Shown one piece after another: positions 1-6,573 of a stretch of DNA of 6,808 nt (positions are counted from its first letter, which is position 1; each line of letters opens with the position of its first letter). The notes beneath the pieces are model-generated. The model was given only the letters and a program-made list of their open reading frames with translations, did no database searches and had not been told where the DNA came from. This DNA is from Thiosulfativibrio sp964387695 (GTDB lineage: Bacteria > Pseudomonadota > Gammaproteobacteria > Thiomicrospirales > Thiomicrospiraceae), in contig CAYLXI010000089.1 in the NCBI GenBank assembly GCA_964387695.1, forward strand, positions 1-6,808, in the 5' to 3' direction. Made by a program: the position numbers and the translations under genes.

Positions 1-60
1 ATGCCTCATTTCAGCAAAAATAGCGACACTTTTTTCTCATCCTAATGTTAGTTATTAAGC
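1..60. repeat. Dispersed repeat, left copy (cut by window edge)
   Basis: This stretch matches 6457-6522 in the same orientation. Shared blocks include GCCTCATTTCAGCA, AAATAGCGAC, TTTTTCTCA and TTAGTTATTAAGC, with a few substitutions and a 6-bp length difference. Similarity stops after the shared TTAAGC, which defines the right boundary. The left boundary cannot be seen because the match reaches base 1. It lies about 50 bp downstream of the typA stop. No protein is evident; it looks like a non-coding intergenic repeat. Confidence 0.7.
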
Positions 61-112
61 GATGTATTTTAGCGTTTTTAATCTATAAATTGTTTCATGC
101 GAAGGTCTGATT

Positions 113-1896
113 TTATTTTTTCTTACCTCTCCCCGCTTGTTTACGACCATTTTCGGTAAGAATTTTCTTGCGAATACGAATGCTTTTTGGTGTAACTTCA
201 ACCAATTCATCGTCATCAATGAATTCTAACGCTTGCTCTAAAGAAAAGCGAATGGGTGGGGTTAATACCTGAGCTTCATCCGTTCCTGAAGCCCTCATAT
301 TGGTTAATTGTTTTCCTTTTAATGGGTTAACAGTTAAATCATTGGCACGACTGTGCAAGCCAATAATCATACCTTCATAAACTTCTTCTCCATGGCCTAA
401 ATATAAGCGACCACGATTTTGTAAGTTAAACAAGGCAAAGGTTAATGCTTTGCCCTTATCAATAGAAATTAACACACCATTAGTGCGTTCTCCTAGAGTA
501 CCAATAAATTTGGGTCCATAGTGAGAGAAGCTAGAGAATATTAACCCTTCCCCTTGGGTTGCTGTCATAAACTCAGTACGAAAGCCAATTAAGCCTCTTG
601 ATGGGATAATAAAGTCAATTCTTACTCTGCCATGCCCGTCTGGAATCATGTCTTGCATTTCAGCTTTACGCATGCCTAGCTTTTCCATAATGCTGCCTTG
701 CGAACTGTCTGGCACATCTACGGTTAAATTTTCATAAGGCTCTTGTGTTTCGCCATCTATTTCTCGAAAAATAACTTCTGGACGAGAAATTCCCATCTCA
801 AAGCCTTCTCTACGCATGATTTCAATTAAAACTGAAAGGTGAAGCTCTCCTCGGCCTGAAACACGGAACTTATTCGCATCTTCAGTTTCTGAAACCTTTA
901 AGGCGACATTCGTTAACAGCTCTTTATCTAACCTTTCTCTAATTTGACGAGAGGTCAGTAGCTTGCCTTCTTGTCCAACGAAAGGTGAGTCATTAACCTG
1001 AAAGGTCATGCTAACGGTCGGTTCGTCGATAGATAAAGGCTCAAGAGCTTCAGTATGATTAGGATCGCATAGGGTATCTGAAATATTTAAAGGGTCTAGC
1101 CCAGAAAATGCCACAATATCTCCTGCATGAGCTTCATCAATATTTATTTTTTCAAGCCCTAAATAGCCAAATAGTTCAGAGATTTTACCTTTACGAATTT
1201 TACCTTTTGTATCAATAATATTTATTTGCATGCCCACTTGTACTGCACCGCGTTTAATACGCCCTGTACCTATAACACCTTTATATGAGTCATAATCTAA
1301 AGAAATGCATTGTAGTTGAAAGGGTCCACCTAAGTCGACATCTGGTGAAGATACCTTATCAATGATCGTTTGAAAGATAGGTTCCATTGTCCCTTCTTTA
1401 ATATCTTCTTCAAAGCCAGAGAATCCGTTTAATCCAGAAGCATAGATAACTTCGAACTCCATTTGTTCATCTGTTGCACCTAAACGGTCAAACAGGTCAA
1501 ATGTTTGGTCAAGTACCCAGTCAGGACGAGCGCCAGGACGATCTATTTTATTGATAACAACAATGGGTTTTAAACCTTGAGCCAATGCTTTTTCGGTTAC
1601 AAATCGAGTTTGAGGCATAGGACCTTCAACCGAGTCTACCAATAATAATACTGAGTCGACCATAGATAAAATTCGTTCAACTTCGCCACCAAAGTCGGCG
1701 TGTCCAGGAGTGTCTACAATGTTAATTCTATAGTCTTTCCAGTTAACGGCGGTGTTTTTAGAAAGAATAGTGATCCCGCGTTCTTTTTCTAAATCGTTAG
1801 AATCCATCATGNNNNNNNNNNTTCATCTACAAGTGTTGTTTTACCGTGGTCAACATGGGCAATAATGGCAATTTTACGAATATGATCGGTTTTCAT
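113..1896 (-). CDS. typA: Ribosome-associated translational GTPase TypA/BipA (interrupted by assembly gap)
   Basis: TypA/BipA is an EF-G-like GTPase that binds the ribosome and supports 50S assembly and growth under cold or other stress. The N-terminal 25 codons (1822-1896) carry the P-loop AHVDHGKT at residues 13-20. After ten N, the frame resumes at 1810 with MMDSNDLEKERGITI (switch I), then DTPGHADF (G3), NKID (G4) and YASGLNG (G5). The EF-G-like domains and the TypA C-terminal domain follow, including SRGLIGFR, GVLISIDKGKA, SRANDLTVN, LTNMRASGTDEA and EFIDDDELVEVTP. By comparison with E. coli BipA, about 17 residues are hidden by the gap; 25+17+565 gives about 607 residues, the usual family length. 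Read literally, ten N shift the frame and produce a TGA at the junction. I take this as an artefact, not a pseudogene. The start at 1896 has a weak AGAG upstream and a good promoter at 1928-1956. The C-terminus is basic (RGKKK). Confidence 0.96.
1812..1821. other. Run of ten N inside typA (assembly gap)
   Basis: Ten undetermined bases sit between codons for LVDE and MMDSND of TypA. E. coli BipA has 17 residues here that are absent from both flanks, so roughly 50 bases should lie in the gap. Ten N is therefore probably a placeholder, not a measured length. The N run is not a multiple of three together with the flanking C, so the two typA parts are out of frame as written. Confidence 0.95.
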
Positions 1897-1927
1897 TCGA
1901 TGGGTCTCTAAAGATTTAAAAAATCGA

Positions 1928-1956
1928 ATTATACCCGAATCTGTAAAGAGAGTCGT
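1928..1956 (-). promoter_or_regulatory. Predicted sigma70-type promoter of typA
   Basis: On the minus strand a perfect TATAAT (1928-1933) is preceded, 17 bp upstream, by ACGACT (1951-1956), which keeps the central GAC of TTGACA. Transcription would begin near 1921, giving a leader of about 25 nt before the typA ATG at 1896. The -10 is strong and the spacing ideal, but the -35 is only a partial match. It implies typA is transcribed independently of the YeeE/YedE pair upstream. Confidence 0.6.
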
Positions 1957-2057
1957 ATTTAAATAAAATCTTACCAGTTTATAATAAAAATGAGTGTTTT
2001 CATGAAATTAGGTATGACAAATATTAAGAGACCTTTGCACGAGAAGATTTACTGATT

Positions 2058-2091
2058 AAAAGGGTTAAAAAAACCAGATAAATTTTACCCT
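2058..2091 (-). terminator. Possible intrinsic terminator after the YeeE/YedE pair
   Basis: In minus-strand RNA, AGGGUAAAA (2083-2091) can pair with UUUU-ACCCU (2061-2070) to form nine base pairs with one bulged U and a 12-nt loop. A short U run follows (2058-2060). It lies about 85 nt past the stop codon at 2176 and before the typA promoter, where a terminator is expected. The stem is AT-rich and the U-tract short, so termination strength is uncertain. Confidence 0.35.
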
Positions 2092-2175
2092 ATTTTGATC
2101 TAATTTCCCCTCTCCTTGTGAAAAATTATCATTCAATATTTACTAAAATACCCATTTTCTAAGTGAGGATTAGAG

Positions 2176-2691
2176 TTAAGGTTTTTTGTAGACTTTACTT
2201 TTTTGCTGAGCTTGATCTAGAGTAATATAGCTTTTCAAAATACCATAAGCCATTGTTCCAATAAGTAAGCCAATTAAGGCAAAAACTCCTGCTATTTTTC
2301 CTTCACCAATCATGGCGGGAATCGTGCCAGGGCAAGAAGCTGTCATTCCCCAGCCCACACCAAATAATAAAGCTCCTAGTATTAATCCTTTTTGATAGGG
2401 TTTACGCACAAAATCAACTTTATTTCCGGTTGCTATGGCTTTAACATTGTATTTTTTTAGCAAGGTTACCCCAATCATCGCCACAATAACCGCAACAGCA
2501 ATGACAATTAGGAGCTGAAAATCTTCAAACAAAAACATTTTAGCATGGTAATCATAAGTAGTCGCTCCCGCACGACTCATTAGAAAACCAAAGCTAATCC
2601 CCATTATCAAGCCAAAAAATTTATTTCGGTGAGAATAGCTAAAGGAAACTAAGTAGTCTTTAATGCTTTTTAATTTTAAGAAAGGATGCAT
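2176..2691 (-). CDS. YeeE/YedE family membrane protein, second half of split transporter (DUF6691-like)
   Basis: A 171-residue integral membrane protein resembling the C-terminal half of YeeE/YedE (Sulf_transp) transporters, some of which import thiosulfate across the inner membrane. Four hydrophobic segments are visible at about residues 23-42, 58-78, 101-120 and 133-152. The signature TASCPGTIPAMIGEG (118-132) contains Cys120, the only cysteine and a candidate for the conserved cysteine relay of thiosulfate-importing members. The tail is basic. I chose the ATG at 2691 because AAGGAG sits six bases upstream; an upstream in-frame ATG at 2712 would overlap the preceding gene and has no better ribosome site. 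It follows the first-half gene by 10 bp, so the two are very likely co-translated and assemble together. Family assignment is firm. The substrate (thiosulfate or another sulfur species) is inferred. Confidence 0.88.
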   Translation of the reverse strand: MHPFLKLKSIKDYLVSFSYSHRNKFFGLIMGISFGFLMSRAGATTYDYHAKMFLFEDFQLLIVIAVAVIVAMIGVTLLKKYNVKAIATGNKVDFVRKPYQKGLILGALLFGVGWGMTASCPGTIPAMIGEGKIAGVFALIGLLIGTMAYGILKSYITLDQAQQKSKVYKKP

Positions 2692-2697
2692 TATTTT

Positions 2698-2704
2698 CTC
2701 CTTA
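2698..2704 (-). promoter_or_regulatory. Shine-Dalgarno overlapping a stop codon
   Basis: The stop codon TAA of the upstream YeeE/YedE gene (2702-2704) runs straight into GGAG, so AAGGAG (2698-2703) is a near-perfect ribosome binding site that includes part of the stop. ATG follows six bases later at 2691. This fixes the start of the second gene and suggests termination-reinitiation coupling that keeps the two halves at similar levels. Confidence 0.75.
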
Positions 2705-3190
2705 GGTTGCAAAAAGTAACTGAGTCGTAATAAAAGCGCTCATAAAGAAAACTCCTCCAGCTAATAAGCTCGGTGGATTTAGCATCGCACCGCCAACCAG
2801 GGCATGTCCTGTAGTACAAGCTCCTGCTAAGCGAGCACCAAATCCAAGTAAAGCTCCACCAAAAACCAACCATATTGCTTTACCAGCATAGGTTTGTGGC
2901 AAAATATCATCATACATTCCCATACTAAAACTTAAGTGCCACCCCTCTGGAGATCCCATGGCACTAAGAAATCCACCAATTGGAATACCCAATAAAAACC
3001 ATAACTTTGAATTGTTAATGTTTTTATATTCACCCGTACGAAAATATTCAACTTTTTTGTACAATAGACCACAAATGTTGCCATATCCCGTTGAACAACC
3101 AGCTGGCTTTCCCATTAACCAAAAGTGAGTTATGACAAAAAAACCAAGCAAAATTCCTGCAATCCAAGCACTCCAAACCATAATTTCCAT
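2702..3190 (-). CDS. YeeE/YedE family membrane protein, first half of split transporter
   Basis: A 162-residue membrane protein of the YeeE/YedE (Sulf_transp) family, the likely partner of the 171-residue protein encoded immediately downstream. Hydrophobic segments lie at about residues 7-26, 62-79, 104-124 and 138-160. Two cysteine-containing family motifs are visible: GCSTGYGNICG (31-41, Cys32 and Cys40) and GARLAGACTTGH (118-129, Cys125), followed by GGAMLNPPSLLAGG. In characterised members, conserved cysteines pass thiosulfate through the membrane, so this pair probably imports a sulfur compound. The substrate is not proven by sequence. No regulator, rhodanese or persulfide dioxygenase gene is adjacent. 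The start at 3190 has only a weak AGAG upstream. An internal ATG at 3181 (MVWSAW) with GGA five bases before it is a reasonable alternative, shortening the protein by three residues. Confidence 0.88.
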   Translation of the reverse strand: MEIMVWSAWIAGILLGFFVITHFWLMGKPAGCSTGYGNICGLLYKKVEYFRTGEYKNINNSKLWFLLGIPIGGFLSAMGSPEGWHLSFSMGMYDDILPQTYAGKAIWLVFGGALLGFGARLAGACTTGHALVGGAMLNPPSLLAGGVFFMSAFITTQLLFAT

Positions 3191-3239
3191 ATGTTTTTAC
3201 TCTATAACTTAAGTTTTTAAAGAATTAATTTTCCTGCTT

Positions 3240-3278
3240 AAAAAAGGTAGAGTCAAAAAGATATTTTTTTAGTCTCTA
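3240..3278 (-). terminator. Possible intrinsic terminator of nrdBA
   Basis: In minus-strand RNA, UAGAG (3274-3278) pairs with CUCUA (3248-3252). After an A-A mismatch, a C-G pair and a bulged U, a run of A pairs with a run of U around a short AAUAUC-like loop. Six U (3240-3245) follow after CC. It lies about 40 nt past the nrdA stop and before the YeeE/YedE genes. The stem is imperfect and AT-rich, so read-through is possible. Confidence 0.35.
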
Positions 3279-3318
3279 TAAGTTTTTTTATAATAAGTCA
3301 GTTTTTAAGAAATCTCTC

Positions 3319-4986
3319 CTAGCCTTCACATGCTTTGCAATTGCGTTTTTGGTTAAGTTTTTGAGCGGCATTCATGCTGTGTTGATAATAAAGTGCTTTG
3401 ATGCCAAGTTTCCAGGCTGTAATATAAAATTTATTAATTTCTTTAGTTGGTGTATCAGGGTGAACCATGATGTTAAGAGACTGCCCTTGATCTATGTAGG
3501 TTTGGCGAGTAGCAGCTTGCTCAATAATGCTCATTTGTTCAATTTCAGGGAAAGTTTTAAAAACTTCTTTTTCTTCCTCTGTCAGTATGTCTAAGTGCTG
3601 AACTGAACCATCATAGTCACGAATGCTTCGCCAAATTTCTTTGGTGTTTTGACCTTTTTCTTCCAGTAGCTCTTCTAGGAAAGAGTTTTTAATGGTGGTT
3701 TTAATTTTAGCGATATCTTTAACATAACAATTTGACCAGATAGGTTCAATACCTTGCGAGACTTGTCCAAGAATAAAAGCCGAGGAAGTCGTCGGAGCAA
3801 TCGCATTTAAAGTCGTGTTTCTTCTGCCGTAACCCTTTAAAATTTTAGGCTCTCCAAACTTTTCAGCAAGTTGTTCAGAGGCTAGATAAGATTTTTCTTT
3901 AATGAGTTTAAATATTTCTAAATTGAGCTTCGCCGACTTTCGCCCCTCCCAAGGTAACATTTTGGATTGTAGTAAAGAATGCCATCCTAAAACACCTAAT
4001 CCTAAAGCTCGGTTTGCCTTGGTAAATTGGTAGGCTTTTTCCATGAAGAGAAAGGTTAGCTGCTCATCTCTTTCATTAGAATCACGATAAACCTCAAGTT
4101 TTTCTAAAAACTCTGTGGTAATAGCATCTAAAAAATAAACTAAAGTTTCTACGGCATCGGTATCTTTCCATTTGTCGTAATGCATAAGATTAATGGATGA
4201 TAGCACGCAAACAAATGACCATTTGTCGTTGGTAGGCAGCATGATTTCTGTGCAAAGATTGCTGGCACGAATTTTAAGACCACGGTCTTTATATACATCC
4301 ACTGTGTCATTGGCATTGTCGGTAAATAAAATATATGGATAGCCCATTTCCCCACGGCGTTGTAAAACTTTTGCCCAAAGAATGCGTTTTTGTTGGTCGC
4401 CATCAATCATTTGTTGCATCCACTCATCAGTCACTGTAATGCCGTGAGTGAGCTCTTGAATAGCATTGCCTTCCGTTCCAACATCAAGAAATTCATTTGC
4501 ATCAGGGTGTTCTATCGGCAAATAGGGGGCAAAACGACCACGACGCACAGATCCTTGGCTTACCACATCTACCATAGTTTCAAATAGTTGCATAAAATGT
4601 GTCGCACCAGAAGATTGTCCATCATTTTTGATGGGTGCTCCTCGATGACGAAGATGACCAAAATATCCCGATGTCCCTCCTCCAAGTTTAGACATCATGC
4701 CAACTTCACTTTGAGCGAATAAAATATCTCCAATATCATCATCAATATTACTGCCGTAACAACTGATGGGCAAACCGCGTTTTTTACCAAAATTTGACCA
4801 GACAGGTGAGGCAAGGGAATAATAACCTTCTTCCATGTAGCCATAAAATTTATCACTAAAGCCGTCTATTCCTAAAATAGATTCGGCTCGGTCAGAAATT
4901 TCACGAATTCGCTCTTCAGCACTGATACCTTCTTCTAAATAACCACCAGAAAGAAATTTACGACTATTTTCAGTTAACCATTTCAT
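3319..4986 (-). CDS. nrdA: Class I ribonucleoside-diphosphate reductase, catalytic alpha subunit without ATP-cone
   Basis: The cytoplasmic catalytic subunit of aerobic ribonucleotide reductase, which reduces ribonucleoside diphosphates to deoxy forms using a radical delivered from NrdB. Active-site residues are all visible: Cys76 (LPISCYG) and Cys260 (SFVCVLSS) form the redox pair, and NLCTE supplies Asn243, thiyl Cys245 and Glu247. Tyr533-Tyr534 (KALYYQHS) are the radical-transfer pair, and C-terminal NCKACEG (Cys550, Cys553) is the swinging dithiol re-reduced by thioredoxin or glutaredoxin. SNxxxDDIGDI and PTTSSAFILGQVSQGIEP are further family signatures. At 555 residues it is about 200 shorter than E. 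coli NrdA (761). It starts directly at the catalytic region and has no ATP-cone; that domain is in NrdB. It begins 18 bp after nrdB, with AAGAGA about eight bases before ATG, so it is the second gene of an nrdBA operon. It stops with TAG. Confidence 0.96.
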   Translation of the reverse strand: MKWLTENSRKFLSGGYLEEGISAEERIREISDRAESILGIDGFSDKFYGYMEEGYYSLASPVWSNFGKKRGLPISCYGSNIDDDIGDILFAQSEVGMMSKLGGGTSGYFGHLRHRGAPIKNDGQSSGATHFMQLFETMVDVVSQGSVRRGRFAPYLPIEHPDANEFLDVGTEGNAIQELTHGITVTDEWMQQMIDGDQQKRILWAKVLQRRGEMGYPYILFTDNANDTVDVYKDRGLKIRASNLCTEIMLPTNDKWSFVCVLSSINLMHYDKWKDTDAVETLVYFLDAITTEFLEKLEVYRDSNERDEQLTFLFMEKAYQFTKANRALGLGVLGWHSLLQSKMLPWEGRKSAKLNLEIFKLIKEKSYLASEQLAEKFGEPKILKGYGRRNTTLNAIAPTTSSAFILGQVSQGIEPIWSNCYVKDIAKIKTTIKNSFLEELLEEKGQNTKEIWRSIRDYDGSVQHLDILTEEEKEVFKTFPEIEQMSIIEQAATRQTYIDQGQSLNIMVHPDTPTKEINKFYITAWKLGIKALYYQHSMNAAQKLNQKRNCKACEG

Positions 4987-5004
4987 TATTGCATCTCTTA
5001 ATTT

Positions 5005-6279
5005 TTAAAAAAGGTCATCACTGCTGACACTTTTACTGCGTTTATTATAGTTGATAGAGCGTTTCACAAAGAAGTCTCCATGTTTTGTTCCGATGATTTC
5101 ATCATCAAACCACTCTGTTTGCTCTAGTAGTGTTTCATTAACTTCAAAAACAGGTTTGATATCAATGCTAGAAAGTGAATCATTAAAACGATTTTTAATA
5201 AATTCTTTTACTTGAATTTTTGGGATAAAGTCTAACTCACCTTCTTCAAAAATCCAATCTATAAGTTGAGATTCTGCCGTAAAGGCTTGTTTGCACAGAG
5301 AGCGAATGTTTTGTTGTTGAACATCATCAAACCAGTCAGGGTTTTCTCGTTTAATAATGTGAATAAGATCTATGCCAAAATTGCCATGAATTTGCTCTTC
5401 TTTAGAGGTAGCCTCGACGACATTAGAAATGCCTTTAAGTAAGTTTCTGTGTTTATTAAAAGACATGATGACAAGAAATTGTGAAAACAAAGATACATGC
5501 TCAATAAATAAAGCAAAAAGTAAAATTGATTCCGCATATTCTTGATTTTCATCGCTGCTAGAATGTTTAAGAGCAGAATCAAGATAGTGAACTCTGTTCA
5601 TGATAACAGGGTTGTTTTTAAGGTTGGCAAACTCTTCATTTAAACCTAAAATTTCTAACAAATGAGAGTAGGCATCATGGTGGCGTACTTCGGATTCAGC
5701 AAAGGTTGCTCCAATGGATCCAATTTCTGGCTTGGGCATTTTGTTATAAATATTGCCCCAAAAACTTTTTACGGCAACTTCAATTTGTGAAATAGCAAGC
5801 ATGGTTCTTTTTATTGCCTCACATTCTGGTTTGCTCAACAAGGCTTTAAAGTCTTGAATATCACTGGTAAAGTTAAATTCGGTATGGATCCAATAAGAAT
5901 GTCTAATCGCATCAACATATTCTAAAAGTTCAGGGTATTCGTAAGGCTTAAGGTTAATTCGTTTTTCAAAAATATTATGTTTGCGTTTTTCTGACTGTCG
6001 ATCACGATAAAGGATATAGGCTTTTGCTGCAGAATGAAAGTTAGAAGACATAAGCTGTTCTTCAACAATATTTTGCACACCTTCTATAGATGGCGTGTAT
6101 TTGGTATCGGTTTGTTTCATGTGAAACAATACGCCAACAACTTTTTGAGTAATTACCCCTGCTTCTTTACGAGAGCCATTTTCCGAGGCCTCCATGGCTT
6201 TATATATGGCATTGGTGATTTTCTCTTCTTTAAACGGCTTAAGCGTGCCGTCTCGTTTAACAACATGAGTAATATGCAT
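5005..6279 (-). CDS. nrdB: Class I ribonucleotide reductase radical-generating beta subunit with N-terminal ATP-cone
   Basis: The metal-containing subunit that makes and stores the oxidising equivalent used by NrdA. Residues 1-95 form an ATP-cone (VVKRDGTLKPFKEEKI at 7-22, and IEGVQNIVEEQLM further on), normally on the alpha subunit, where ATP activates and dATP inhibits. Residues from about 105 form the ferritin-like fold. By alignment to E. coli NrdB, the metal ligands are Asp143, Glu197, His200, Glu260, Glu295 and His298, all present. Tyr204 (HHDAYSH) matches radical Tyr122, Trp130 matches Trp48, and Tyr411 near the C-terminus matches Tyr356. The tail SSDDLF should dock onto NrdA. At 424 residues it is longer than E. 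coli NrdB (375) because of the added domain. No NrdI is nearby, arguing against class Ib. It resembles the Leeuwenhoekiella blandensis type, in which nucleotide-driven oligomerisation of NrdB shuts off the enzyme. The start at 6279 has a weak AGG nine bases upstream and begins exactly at the ATP-cone. Confidence 0.95.
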   Translation of the reverse strand: MHITHVVKRDGTLKPFKEEKITNAIYKAMEASENGSRKEAGVITQKVVGVLFHMKQTDTKYTPSIEGVQNIVEEQLMSSNFHSAAKAYILYRDRQSEKRKHNIFEKRINLKPYEYPELLEYVDAIRHSYWIHTEFNFTSDIQDFKALLSKPECEAIKRTMLAISQIEVAVKSFWGNIYNKMPKPEIGSIGATFAESEVRHHDAYSHLLEILGLNEEFANLKNNPVIMNRVHYLDSALKHSSSDENQEYAESILLFALFIEHVSLFSQFLVIMSFNKHRNLLKGISNVVEATSKEEQIHGNFGIDLIHIIKRENPDWFDDVQQQNIRSLCKQAFTAESQLIDWIFEEGELDFIPKIQVKEFIKNRFNDSLSSIDIKPVFEVNETLLEQTEWFDDEIIGTKHGDFFVKRSINYNKRSKSVSSDDLF

Positions 6280-6308
6280 GATTATGAACCTAATTTATTT
6301 TTAGTCAG

Positions 6309-6338
6309 ATTGTACTGTTTGCAGGCACCCCTTGCCCG
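6309..6338 (-). promoter_or_regulatory. nrdB: Weak candidate promoter close to nrdB
   Basis: On the minus strand TACAAT (6309-6314) is one mismatch from the -10 consensus and would place transcription start near 6302, about 22 nt before the nrdB ATG. The matching -35 position (about 6333-6338) holds CGGGCA, only three of six matches, and lies inside the palindrome-rich block. If real, the repeat insertion supplies or alters the upstream half of this promoter. Confidence 0.25.
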
Positions 6339-6456
6339 CCTATGCGGCTACAAAAAACACTCGCTTTACCTAGGGGCCTCTTAACAACTAAAATTGTTTT
6401 ATGCTGGCTAAGCGAGCCGATATTTTCACTGCAATTCGTTGCAATAGCTAGCTATT
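6321..6456. repeat. Block of small palindromes, REP-like or MITE-like
   Basis: Several short inverted repeats sit next to each other: GGCA/TGCC (6324-6336), CCGC/GCGG (6336-6347), AACAA/TTGTT (6383-6398), GGCT/AGCC (6406-6418), TGCAA-TTCG-TTGCA (6430-6443) and the perfect 14-bp palindrome AATAGCTAGCTATT (6443-6456). The right side of the block continues into the dispersed repeat at 6457-6522. Parts are much richer in G and C than the surroundings. This resembles the clustered-palindrome style of bacterial intergenic repeats, but I do not recognise a named family. Confidence 0.5.
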
Positions 6457-6522
6457 ACGCCTCATTTCAGCACAAATAGCGACTCGTTTTTCTCAGTCTA
6501 ATTCTAACCTTAGTTATTAAGC
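6457..6522. repeat. Dispersed repeat, right copy
   Basis: This is the second copy of the sequence at 1-60, same orientation, about 6.4 kb away. It starts with ACGCCTCATTTCAGC and ends with TTAGTTATTAAGC. It carries six extra bases (within ATTCTAACC) relative to the left copy. It is contiguous with the palindrome block at 6321-6456, so the full repeat unit may be 200 bp or more, most of which would lie beyond the left window edge for the other copy. Confidence 0.7.
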
Positions 6523-6573
6523 AATTCCTTAATTTGGCAAAGCTAAGTTTTTTGTGAGCGCAAGGATATTTAG

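Noticed and set aside
2001..2054. 17-codon plus-strand open frame (MKLGMTNIK...)
   Set aside because: Too short, no ribosome-binding site, and it overlaps the possible insertion-sequence end.
2098..2123. Strong AAGGAG-AGGGG purine run on the minus strand between typA and the YeeE/YedE pair
   Set aside because: It looks like a ribosome-binding site, but no start codon follows at a usable distance and no open frame continues.
2692..2712. Upstream in-frame ATG (MQPKEKI) for the second YeeE/YedE gene
   Set aside because: It overlaps the end of the first gene, while the ATG at 2691 has AAGGAG at ideal spacing and begins a typical N-terminus.
2691..2873. 60-codon minus-strand open frame starting MVGFWW
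   Set aside because: It is an out-of-frame shadow inside the first YeeE/YedE gene, which has clear family motifs in its own frame.
3349..3594. 81-codon plus-strand open frame
   Set aside because: It is antisense to the conserved C-terminal part of nrdA, with no domain or start signal.
4149..4587. Open frames of 85 (minus) and 65 (plus) codons
   Set aside because: Both are shadows within the catalytic core of nrdA.
5370..5582. 70-codon minus-strand open frame
   Set aside because: It is an alternative frame inside nrdB across the metal-ligand region, which is under clear coding constraint in the nrdB frame.
6034..6384. 116-codon plus-strand open frame
   Set aside because: It runs antisense through the ATP-cone of nrdB and into the repeat block; the protein has no recognisable family features.
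6305..6451. 49-codon open minus-strand frame through the palindrome block (contains KTILVVKRPLGKA)
   Set aside because: It has no ATG and no ribosome-binding site, and it lies wholly within the palindrome-rich repeat block. It is likely an accidental open frame.
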